Origin: Rhizobium sophoriradicis
GTDB taxonomy: Bacteria; Pseudomonadota; Alphaproteobacteria; Rhizobiales; Rhizobiaceae
Length of the DNA stretch: 64,000 nt
Direction of reading: 5' to 3'
Assembly (NCBI RefSeq): GCF_003939025.1
Contig: NZ_RQIH01000003.1
Location: 186,001-250,000 of the forward strand
Position numbers and translations under genes: made by a program. This document shows positions 57,514-64,000 of this stretch, in pieces (position 1 is the stretch's first letter; each line of letters starts with the position of its first letter). Under the pieces are notes generated by a model that was not told the DNA's origin, did not search any database, and worked only from the letters and a program-made list of their open reading frames with translations.

Positions 57514-58204
57514 TGAAGCCGTTGCCGATGAGAAAACGGATTGCGTCGGCAATATCCTCCGGCTGCCCGACCCGGCCGGCCGGCAGGCGCTCCGCCATCG
57601 CGTCCAGCGTCGCTTGTTTGGCGTCGCCGGCGACAAAGCCCCAAATCGGCGTATCGACCCATCCGGGCGATACGGCATTGATGCGGATCGGAGCCAACTC
57701 GACGGCAAGTGCTCTCACCAGGCCTTCGAGCGCCGCGTTGACGGCTGCGACCACCGATCCACGCGCCGCCGGTCGATAGGCGGCGACTCCTGAGGTATAG
57801 GTGATCGACCCCGCCGGCGGCAGATGGGCGGCGCCATGCTTCGCCAGCAGCAGCGGTCCGTAGAACTTGCTTTCGACCACCCGCTGCGCCGCCGCAAGCT
57901 CGATTGACGGCAGCAGCTGATAGGCGCCTTCGATATCGGCCGCCGTGCTGACGATATGATCCAGCGGTTCGCCGTCCTGAAACAGCGCTGCGACCTCCTC
58001 CTCGCGGGCTATGTCGACCGCACATGTCGCAAGTTTCGGATGGTCGCCGAGGTGGCGGCGGGCTGCCGCGAGCTTCGCCCGGCTGCGCCCCGCAATCGTC
58101 ACCGACGCCCCTTCGGCAAGCAGACGCATGGCAAGCGCCAGTCCCATGCCGGAACTGCCGCCGACGATCAACACTTTCGCACCTTCAATCCTGATAGCAG
58201 TCAT
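57467..58204 (-). CDS. SDR-family oxidoreductase, 3' overlap with LysR gene
   Basis: The 245-residue SDR has VGGSSGMGLALA (the usual T-G-x-x-x-G-x-G with V-G at the start), TIAGRSRAKL suggesting NADP, STAADIEG, catalytic-region YTSGVAAYRP, and PGWVDTPIWG. The usual Tyr-x-x-x-Lys motif is not clear: the place reads Y-R-P-A-A-R, so catalysis may be changed. The ATG at 58204 has GGAGATGCGAG upstream. Its stop lies inside the LysR coding sequence. Confidence 0.86.
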   Translation of the reverse strand: MTAIRIEGAKVLIVGGSSGMGLALAMRLLAEGASVTIAGRSRAKLAAARRHLGDHPKLATCAVDIAREEEVAALFQDGEPLDHIVSTAADIEGAYQLLPSIELAAAQRVVESKFYGPLLLAKHGAAHLPPAGSITYTSGVAAYRPAARGSVVAAVNAALEGLVRALAVELAPIRINAVSPGWVDTPIWGFVAGDAKQATLDAMAERLPAGRVGQPEDIADAIRFLIGNGFTTGAILHVEGGHRLV

Positions 58205-58311
58205 CTCGCATCTCCATTTAAATGAGAGAGCAGATGCCCCGGACCGCAGCGGAAGAAAAACGGAAGAATTCGATAGCGACATCGGAGTTTCCGATGACGC
58301 GCGTTCAGCGA

Positions 58312-59073
58312 TCAGTTGCGCAGCCGGTAGCCGGTCTTGAAGATCCAGCCGAGTGTCCCGAGGCAGATCGCCAGGAACACCGTGATCATCGCCAGGCTGA
58401 TAATGGGATTGACGTCGGCGATCCCGTAGAAACTCCAGCGGAAGCCGCTGACGAGATAAAGCACCGGATTGAAGTGGCTGACCGCCTGCCAGAAGGGCGG
58501 CAGCATGTTGACCGAGTAGAAGCTGCCGCCGAGGAAGGTCAGCGGCGGCACCACCAGCATCGGAATAAGGTTCAGCTGTTCGAAATTGCCGGCCCAGATG
58601 CCGATCATGAAGCCGAACAGGCTGAAGGTGACGGCCGTTAGCAGAAAGAACAGGATCATCATGAAGGGATGTTCGATCCTGACGTCGACAAAAAGATTGG
58701 CGGTCAGCAGGATAATGACACCGATGATCATCCCCTTGGTCGCCGCCGCCCCGACATAACCGAGCAGGATTTCCGTCATCGCCACCGGCGCCGAGAGCAC
58801 CTCGTAGATCGTGCCGGTGAATTTCGGGAAATAGATGCCGAAGGAGCCGTTGCTGATGCACTGGCCGAGCAGCGTCAGCATGATCAGGCCGGGTGTGATG
58901 AAGGCGCCGTAGGATACACCCTCCACTTCCTGGATGCGTGAGCCGATCGCCGCGCCGAAGACGATGAAATAGAGCGAGGTCGAAATCACCGGCGAGATGA
59001 CACTCTGCAGGAGGGTGCGGCGTGTGCGCGCCATCTCGAAGAGATAGATCGATTTGATTGCCTCGACGTTCAT
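58312..59073 (-). CDS. ABC-2-type exporter permease
   Basis: The 253-residue membrane protein has the ABC2_membrane pattern: [55 protein letters not shown] [35 protein letters not shown], and [17 protein letters not shown]. It forms an exporter with the ATPase gene just upstream (4-base ATGA overlap). Relatives include YadH/NodJ-type and drug exporters; the cargo is unknown. Confidence 0.92.
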   Translation of the reverse strand: MNVEAIKSIYLFEMARTRRTLLQSVISPVISTSLYFIVFGAAIGSRIQEVEGVSYGAFITPGLIMLTLLGQCISNGSFGIYFPKFTGTIYEVLSAPVAMTEILLGYVGAAATKGMIIGVIILLTANLFVDVRIEHPFMMILFFLLTAVTFSLFGFMIGIWAGNFEQLNLIPMLVVPPLTFLGGSFYSVNMLPPFWQAVSHFNPVLYLVSGFRWSFYGIADVNPIISLAMITVFLAICLGTLGWIFKTGYRLRN

Positions 59074-59996
59074 TTTGCCGCTCCCACCAGCGCCACGAAG
59101 ATATCTGCGAGCGAACTCTGCCGCGTCGAGAGATCCTTGAAATGGATATTGTTCTCGCCTAGCCGGGTGAGCAGGGTCGCGATGCTCTCCTGCTCATTGT
59201 CGGCATCGAATTCGTAGGTCAGCCGGCAGCCGTCGGCTTCCAGCGTCAATCCGTTGCCGGCAAAACAGTCCGGCAGCCGCTCGAGCGGTTCGGTGAGATC
59301 GAGGATGAGCTGCTTGCGGCCAAGCTTGGCCATCAGCGCCGCCTTGTCCTCGACGAGCAGCAATTGCCCGCCATTGATGACGCCGACCCGGTCGGCGATC
59401 TCCTCGGCCTCTTCGATGTAATGGGTTGTCAGGATGATGGTGACGCCGGAAGCCCGCAGTTGCTCGACGACATTCCACATATCCTTGCGCAGCGTCACGT
59501 CGACGCCGGCGGTCGGCTCGTCGAGGAAAAGAATATCCGGTTCATGGGAGAGAGCCTTGGCGATCAGCACGCGCCGCTTCATACCGCCGGAGAGCTGACG
59601 CAGCATATTGTCCTTCTTGTCCCAGAGCGAAAGGGCGCGAAGCACCTTCTCGATATGGGCGGGATCGGCTTTCTTGCCGTGCAGCCCGCGCGAAAAGCTC
59701 ACCGTGTTGAACACCGTTTCGAACTGGTCCGTGGTCAGTTCCTGGGGCACCAGCCCGATCATCGAGCGGGTGGCGCGGAAATCCTTCACAACGTCATGGC
59801 CGGCGACCAGCACCTGCCCGCCGCTCGGATTGGCGATACCGCAAATGATCGAGATCAGCGTCGTCTTGCCAGCGCCATTTGGCCCGAGCAGCGCCAGGAT
59901 TTCGCCCTTTTCAACAGTAAGATTGATGCCTTTCAGGGCCTCGAAGCCATTGGCATAGGTCTTTGTGAGGTTCTGAACGGAGATGATGGGGGCCAT
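59070..59996 (-). CDS. ABC-2-type exporter ATP-binding protein
   Basis: The 308-residue ATPase has Walker [10 protein letters not shown], signature LSGGMKRRV, Walker [14 protein letters not shown]-loop [10 protein letters not shown] and a C-terminal extension ([20 protein letters not shown]). It pairs with the permease overlapping its 3' end. The ATG at 59996 is preferred over longer in-frame starts upstream, which lack family likeness. Confidence 0.94.
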   Translation of the reverse strand: MAPIISVQNLTKTYANGFEALKGINLTVEKGEILALLGPNGAGKTTLISIICGIANPSGGQVLVAGHDVVKDFRATRSMIGLVPQELTTDQFETVFNTVSFSRGLHGKKADPAHIEKVLRALSLWDKKDNMLRQLSGGMKRRVLIAKALSHEPDILFLDEPTAGVDVTLRKDMWNVVEQLRASGVTIILTTHYIEEAEEIADRVGVINGGQLLLVEDKAALMAKLGRKQLILDLTEPLERLPDCFAGNGLTLEADGCRLTYEFDADNEQESIATLLTRLGENNIHFKDLSTRQSSLADIFVALVGAAK

Positions 59997-60469
59997 GCAG
60001 GACTCTTGCGGATTCGGAAAGTATTTCGGCCCGCTATATAAGCTGTCTGTGACGGTTTGACATCCTTCGGGAACGTGAACACTGCATTCACGCAGCACCA
60101 ACACCGTCACCGACGACAAAGTCACCCCATGGTGACATGACCAAGGCGCCGGCTTTTCAGCTATCCTGGGCACACCAAGCCCGCGAAAAGGAAGGTAACG
60201 GCCGGATTGGGATGTCATCATCCGGTGATCTTCATGCCCGATAAGGGTGCCGAGGCAAGCACCGGCATCCGCCCCGCCGCCCATCCCTTTGCGGAGCCGT
60301 CCTCCGGCGTTCTCGTTGCGCCTTTTACCGCTGCCTCGGCTTGTAATGAAAGTTATTGTTCAATCACGAAGTGTTTGGAACCGGCGAGTATCCCCTGTCC
60401 AGCCGCGTTCGTCTCAGCCGGCCCCGGGCCGGCTTTCTTTTTATGGGTTCCGAGTAGCCGAGGCCGCCC
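59997..60469. other. gene-free region with an orphan terminator
   Basis: These 473 bases between the exporter start and the GH43 stop contain no recognisable protein gene. The right part holds a strong plus-strand intrinsic terminator at 60416-60442 with no plus-strand gene before it, so an unannotated short transcript is possible (see the finding). The left part should contain the exporter promoter. Confidence 0.5.
60416..60442 (+). terminator. strong intrinsic terminator with no upstream gene
   Basis: AGCCGGCC and GGCCGGCT form a perfect 8-bp GC-rich stem with a 3-base loop, followed by TTCTTTTT. The plus strand upstream has no protein gene for at least 2.9 kb. On the minus strand the hairpin is preceded, not followed, by an A-tract, so it does not read as a GH43 terminator. 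Confidence 0.75.
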
Positions 60470-62083
60470 TCACCACTCCTCGTAATTAAACCAATCAAAA
60501 TCCGCGACCTTCCCTCGCCCCGACGTATCGAAAGCAAACAGGCCGGCGAAAGCGCCGGTGAAGGAGCCGTGTTCGCCGCGACCACCCTCGTCGGAGATCA
60601 TCCCGGCGTCGAGCACCGGGCCGATTGCCTGCCAGGCGCCCTTGCCTTCGGTCTGCCAGAAGAACTGCAGGTCGTTCTCGCGAATCTCCATGGCGAGCTG
60701 GACGCGGCCTTCGGCGGCGATCGCCACCCCACTTTCAGCCGGAAAGCTCAGGCGTCCGTTCGGATAGTCGCCATTGCAGGAAAGGATGGTGACGCAGCGG
60801 CCGAGGGTTTCATGCAGCGTGACGGCGAGCGCGTGGAACTTGTGGCGGTTATAATAATGCGTCAGTCCGGCAACCTGCTGGTAGGTGTCGGGTGAGAACT
60901 CGATCACCGTCTCGGCGCGGAAGCTGTGATGCTCCTGCCGGCGGGCGACCAATGCCTGTTCGAACCAGGAACCGATACTTTCCCGCCCGATCAGGCGGAG
61001 ATGGCCGGGACGATCCGTCAGGTTGAAGATACGCTGCGGCTCGGGCGTGCGCAGCCACTGGAAGTCAGCAGGCAGTGCCGTGCCATCGAAGCTGTATTCA
61101 CTGCGCATCGGCTTTTCCACCGGCGCAGCACCAAAGAGACCCGGCACATCGACATCAGGCACTGTGGTGCCGTTTTCGAGATAGAGCCAGTCATCGTCGC
61201 GCCAGACGCATTTCTGCAGGCTCGTCTCTCGCCCCAGCGTGCAACGCCGCTTCGGCGGCAGCGGTCGGCCGCAGAGATGGGTGTGGTACGCCTCGCCCTC
61301 CGGCGTCTCGACATATTGGCCGTGCCCGGCCCGCTGCAGCACCGCACCCGGGTGATCCTTGGAGGTAATGAGATGCCTGTTCGGATGCATCTCATATGGC
61401 CCTTCGATGCGGCGCGAGCGCGCCATCGTGACCGCGTGGTCGTAACCGGTGCCCCCCTCGGCGGTCGTCAGATAATACCAGCCGTTCTTCTTGAAGAGAT
61501 GCGGGCCTTCGACGAGGCCAAGCTGACTGCCGGCAAAGATGTTCTTGATCGGCCCCTTCAGCGCCTTCGCTACCGGGTCCCATTCCTGCAGCAGGATGCC
61601 GTCGAAGGCAGGCGATTTCGGCGAGCCGCCAAAGCTTTCGGTGCGGTGGTTCCACTGCATGTTGACGAACCACTTGCGGCCGTCATCGTCATGGAAGAGC
61701 GAGGGATCGAAACCGGAGGAGTTGACATAGACCGGATCGGACCATTCGGCCTCGATCGAGGGCGCGGTGACGATGTAGTTCGGCGCATCCTTAAAATTGC
61801 CGTCGAAGCGCTTGACGTCGGTATAAACAAGCCAGAACTGCCCGTCGGCATAGGAAAGGCACGGCGCCCAGATGCCGCAGCTGTCCGGGTTCCCCCGCAT
61901 GTCGAGTTGCGAGGCGCGCTCCAGAGGCCGGCGCACCAGCGTCCAGTTCACCAGGTCGCGCGAATGATGGATCTGCACGCCGGGATACCACTCGAAGGTG
62001 GAAGTGGCGATATAATAATCCGCGCCGACGCGGCAGATCGACGGATCGGGGTTGAACCCCGGCAGGATGGGATTGCGGATCAT
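60470..62083 (-). CDS. GH43-family beta-xylosidase
   Basis: The 537-residue product has the GH43 five-blade propeller with the catalytic acids: Asp in FNPDPSICRVGADYYI (base), Asp in SSGFDPSLFHDDDGR (pKa modulator), and Glu in LGLVEGPHLFKKNG (acid). A C-terminal jelly-roll domain (YSFDGTALPADFQWLRTPEP onward) is typical of GH43 subfamily 11-like beta-xylosidases. No signal peptide is seen, so it should act in the cytoplasm on imported xylo-oligomers. No xylose isomerase or importer is in the window. Confidence 0.93.
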   Translation of the reverse strand: MIRNPILPGFNPDPSICRVGADYYIATSTFEWYPGVQIHHSRDLVNWTLVRRPLERASQLDMRGNPDSCGIWAPCLSYADGQFWLVYTDVKRFDGNFKDAPNYIVTAPSIEAEWSDPVYVNSSGFDPSLFHDDDGRKWFVNMQWNHRTESFGGSPKSPAFDGILLQEWDPVAKALKGPIKNIFAGSQLGLVEGPHLFKKNGWYYLTTAEGGTGYDHAVTMARSRRIEGPYEMHPNRHLITSKDHPGAVLQRAGHGQYVETPEGEAYHTHLCGRPLPPKRRCTLGRETSLQKCVWRDDDWLYLENGTTVPDVDVPGLFGAAPVEKPMRSEYSFDGTALPADFQWLRTPEPQRIFNLTDRPGHLRLIGRESIGSWFEQALVARRQEHHSFRAETVIEFSPDTYQQVAGLTHYYNRHKFHALAVTLHETLGRCVTILSCNGDYPNGRLSFPAESGVAIAAEGRVQLAMEIRENDLQFFWQTEGKGAWQAIGPVLDAGMISDEGGRGEHGSFTGAFAGLFAFDTSGRGKVADFDWFNYEEW

Positions 62084-62167
62084 GGGCGGCTCCTTCAGAA
62101 GGAAATTGCGGTACGTACGTCAGACGAGGGCGGAAAAAACCTCTCCTCCCTCATCTCTTCCTCGGGG

Positions 62168-62280
62168 CTTGACCCGAGGGATGTCACAGAGATCCAGCCA
62201 GCCCAAGTCCTTGGGCTGAAAGAACTCTTCTCGCCGTGCAGACGCGCGGCGGCTGGATTCCTGTGACATCCTCGGGCAAG
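62168..62280. repeat. long imperfect inverted repeat (about 30-bp arms)
   Basis: The left arm CTTGACCCGAGGGATGTCAC-AGAGATCCAGCC (62168-62199) pairs with the right arm GGCTGGATTCCTGTGACATC-CTCGGGCAAG (62251-62280), with a nested AGCCCAAG/CTTGGGCT hairpin. This is another rhizobial intergenic palindrome, between the GH43 and aldo-keto reductase genes. Confidence 0.7.
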
Positions 62281-62346
62281 GCCTGAGGCCACAGGAATGA
62301 GGGAGTCTGAGACGACATGCTGCCACAAACTCCCACCCTGTCCATC

Positions 62347-63378
62347 CTACTCCAGCTCTGCGGACTTGGCCCACAGGTTGATATCCGCTTCCTTGGCGTA
62401 GACATCGATCTGCTTCAGCTCCTCGGCCGTGAATTCGAGATTATCCAGCGCCTTGACGCAATCGACGATCTGCGAGGAACGGCTGGCGCCGATCAGCGCC
62501 GAAGTCACGCGTCCGCCGCGCAGCACCCATGCGATCGCCATCTGCGCCAGCGTCTGGCCCCGGCGCTCGGCGATCTCGTTGAGCTTCCGGATATTGTCGA
62601 TGATCGAAGGGCGAATGAAGTCGCGCTTCAGGAAATGGTTCTGGGCTGCGCGGCTGTCATCAGGAATGCCGCCGAGATACTTCTTGGTCAGCATACCCTG
62701 GGCAAGCGGCGAGAAAACGATCGAACCCATGCCGACCTCGTCGAGCGCATCGAGCAGCCTGTCGTCCTCGACCCAGCGGTTGAGCATGGAATAGCTCGGC
62801 TGGTGGATCAGGCACGGCGTGCCGAGTTCCCTGAGGATTGCAGCGGCTTCGCGGGTGCGCTGCGAATTATAGGAGGAGATGCCGACATAGAGCGCCCGGC
62901 CGGAGCGGACGATATGGTCGAGCGCACCGCAGGTCTCTTCCAGTGGCGTGTCCGGATCGAAACGGTGCGAATAGAAGATATCGACATAGTCGAGGCCCAT
63001 GCGTTTCAGGCTCTGGTCGCAGGAGGCGACCAGGTACTTGCGGCTGCCCCACTCGCCGTAAGGGCCTGGCCACATGTCGTAGCCCGCCTTTGAGGAGATG
63101 ATCAGCTCGTCGCGAAGCCCGGAAAATTCAGTGCGCAGGATCTCGCCGAAGGCGGTCTCGGCACTGCCGGGGGGCGGGCCGTAATTGTTGGCGAGGTCGA
63201 AATGAGTGATGCCGAGGTCGAAGGCCGTGCGGCACATGTCGGTCTTGCGGTCATGCGAGGTGTCGCCGCCGAAATTGTGCCAGAGGCCGAGAGAGACGGC
63301 CGGCAGCTTCAGGCCGGAACGCCCGACGCGGTTATACTTCATCTTCGAATAGCGGTCTTCGGCCGGCTGCCAGCTCAT
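62347..63378 (-). CDS. aldo-keto reductase, L-glyceraldehyde-3-phosphate-reductase (YghZ) type
   Basis: The 343-residue product has the AKR tetrad places: Asp and Tyr in HFDLANNYGPPPGSAE, Lys in ELIISSKAGYDM, His in VDIFYSHRFD. The stretches MKYNRVGRSGLKLPAVSLGL, RALYVGISSYN and PLAQGMLTKKYLGG are characteristic of the YghZ/AKR14 group, NADPH-dependent aldehyde reductases. The ATG at 63378 has AAGGAGACTTTC upstream. The Gfo/Idh/MocA gene lies upstream on the same strand across a repeat-rich gap; both may act in carbohydrate use with the GH43 enzyme. Confidence 0.92.
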   Translation of the reverse strand: MSWQPAEDRYSKMKYNRVGRSGLKLPAVSLGLWHNFGGDTSHDRKTDMCRTAFDLGITHFDLANNYGPPPGSAETAFGEILRTEFSGLRDELIISSKAGYDMWPGPYGEWGSRKYLVASCDQSLKRMGLDYVDIFYSHRFDPDTPLEETCGALDHIVRSGRALYVGISSYNSQRTREAAAILRELGTPCLIHQPSYSMLNRWVEDDRLLDALDEVGMGSIVFSPLAQGMLTKKYLGGIPDDSRAAQNHFLKRDFIRPSIIDNIRKLNEIAERRGQTLAQMAIAWVLRGGRVTSALIGASRSSQIVDCVKALDNLEFTAEELKQIDVYAKEADINLWAKSAELE

Positions 63379-63449
63379 ATGAAAGTCTCCTTCGTACAAT
63401 ATCCGTGTCATCGTCATGCGACATCCTCGGCTAACGAGAATGCCGACAC

Positions 63450-63590
63450 CTGCCCCTCATCCGCCTGCCGGCACCTTCTCCCCGCAAGCGGGGAGAAGGG
63501 AAATTGCCGCAGCCCCTCCGTTCCCCATGCAGCTCTCGCATGGCCTGTCCCCTCGCCCCGTTTACGGGGAGAGGGTTAGGGTGAGGGGCA
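63450..63590. repeat. RIME-like rhizobial intergenic element
   Basis: TGCCCCTCATCCG, the hairpin CTTCTCCCCGC-AA-GCGGGGAGAAG at 63475-63498, and CCCTCGCCCCGTTTACGGGG with GAGGGTTAGGGTGAGGGGC repeat the pattern seen after moaA. It fills most of the gap between the Gfo/Idh/MocA and aldo-keto reductase genes and may reduce read-through. Confidence 0.75.
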
Positions 63591-63686
63591 GCCATCGGCA
63601 TGAAATGGACGACGGCGTATGGTCTTACATGACGGAACTATTGGAGCAACCGCGCCGATACGGCAAGCGCAGGCGCGAATGCTCTA

Positions 63687-64000
63687 TCACTTCAACAACG
63701 CCTGTGCCTCTTCTATGCCGAGCGCGGCCGGCTGGGTGCAGGTCGTGCTAAGGTCGATGAAGCGCCCCTCCTCGCCCGACTTGAGGATCGAGGTCATGAC
63801 GTCGACCCCGTGGAGCGTGCGGTCGAGCGAGCAGCGTGCGTCGCGGCCTTCGATCAACGCCATCGCCATGTCGGCAAGGCCGGCCGTGCGGTAGTTGGCG
63901 CGCGAGCCGCTCGGGCTTTCCTGGTTGATCTTGCCGAAGGGATGCTCCCAGGCCTCGAGCGGCTTGATGTCCTTGTCGCGGCCACTTGCCTCGACGATGC
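63687..64000 (-). CDS. Gfo/Idh/MocA-family oxidoreductase, C-terminal fragment (5' end outside window)
   Basis: About 104 codons are present from the right edge to the stop. The translation includes KPLEAWEHPFGKIN, SRANYRTAGLADMAMALIEG, and HGVDVMTSILKSGEEGRFID. This is the usual C-terminus of Gfo/Idh/MocA sugar dehydrogenases, where the short D-M-x-x-x-L-x-x-G and the late H-x-x-D/E motif are shared. The N-terminal Rossmann domain lies outside. It is upstream of the aldo-keto reductase on the same strand. Confidence 0.75.
   Translation of the reverse strand, partial: IVEASGRDKDIKPLEAWEHPFGKINQESPSGSRANYRTAGLADMAMALIEGRDARCSLDRTLHGVDVMTSILKSGEEGRFIDLSTTCTQPAALGIEEAQALLK

Noticed and set aside
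60926..62266. 446-codon plus-strand frame opposite the GH43 gene
   Set aside because: The minus-strand GH43 product has all three catalytic acids; the plus-strand frame has no recognisable domain.
1..64000. CRISPR array, tRNA, rRNA, insertion sequence or prophage genes
   Set aside because: No regularly spaced repeat set, cloverleaf with a T-loop GGTTCGAATCC core, transposase or phage structural gene was recognised on reading both strands.

Overview
The window is about 62% GC (estimated by eye) and reads like the chromosome of an alphaproteobacterium of the Rhizobium/Agrobacterium group, most likely Rhizobium (leguminosarum/etli type). Reasons: a RopA/Omp2-type porin, a Usg-family gene, rhizobial intergenic palindromes (RIME-like and related repeats), a candidate TGA-N9-TCA iron-type operator, and many ABC, SDR and SorC/LysR genes with strong GGAGG ribosome sites. 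No rRNA, tRNA, CRISPR array, transposase or phage gene was seen. Genes run off both ends: an LtrA-like protein on the left and a Gfo/Idh/MocA oxidoreductase on the right.

Layout. 1-2743: LtrA-like membrane protein, a DUF971 protein and moaA. 3039-6899: a methyltransferase divergent from a FecBCD-type metal-chelate ABC importer. 7185-17028: a compact catabolic module. On the minus strand are a split transketolase, an FGGY kinase and a SorC regulator. On the plus strand are a ribose-type ABC importer and two SDR dehydrogenases. 17247-20417: another SDR, an EamA exporter, mobA and mobB. 20414-23987: a KaiC-like double ATPase overlapping a PAS hybrid histidine kinase. 24105-27860: a LysR remnant, ohr, a 57-residue small gene, a maleylacetoacetate-isomerase-type GST, and an OmpR-type two-component pair. 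28087-37216: Tat-exported and secreted alpha/beta hydrolases, a DipZ-like CcdA-thioredoxin fusion, a long OmpA-domain protein, and an opine/amino-acid ABC importer without its ATPase. 37380-46262: usg, DUF2270, a TPR methyltransferase, then a dense island of GST, ArsR, AHSA1 and DUF1801 genes (one broken by an in-frame amber codon), then a 3-hydroxyisobutyrate-dehydrogenase-like enzyme, an AlkD-like repair protein and a CBS protein. 46478-53294: LysR, porin, Lrp, a UDG-like protein, a secreted nuclease, a membrane histidine kinase and dgkA. 53437-59996: cobT, cobS, DUF1289, a membrane aspartic protease, LysR and SDR with overlapping 3' ends, and an ABC-2 exporter. 60470-64000: GH43 beta-xylosidase, an aldo-keto reductase and the Gfo/Idh/MocA fragment.

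How the genes work together. The most coherent unit is 7185-17028. It holds uptake, oxidation of a polyol or sugar, phosphorylation and carbon-carbon cleavage or transfer by a two-subunit transketolase, with a SorC regulator and matching palindromes at both promoter regions. The substrate is unknown; the glycerol-kinase-like kinase plus split transketolase resembles the published D-apulose route but lacks an isomerase. Two other loci deserve attention: the KaiC-like/hybrid-kinase pair, and the near mirror-image pair of ArsR-AHSA1 modules at 39425-42918. Small or broken genes recorded here are a strong-SD 57-codon gene at 24968-25141, the amber-interrupted DUF1801 gene, a LysR remnant and a possibly frameshifted small gene at 45301-45523.
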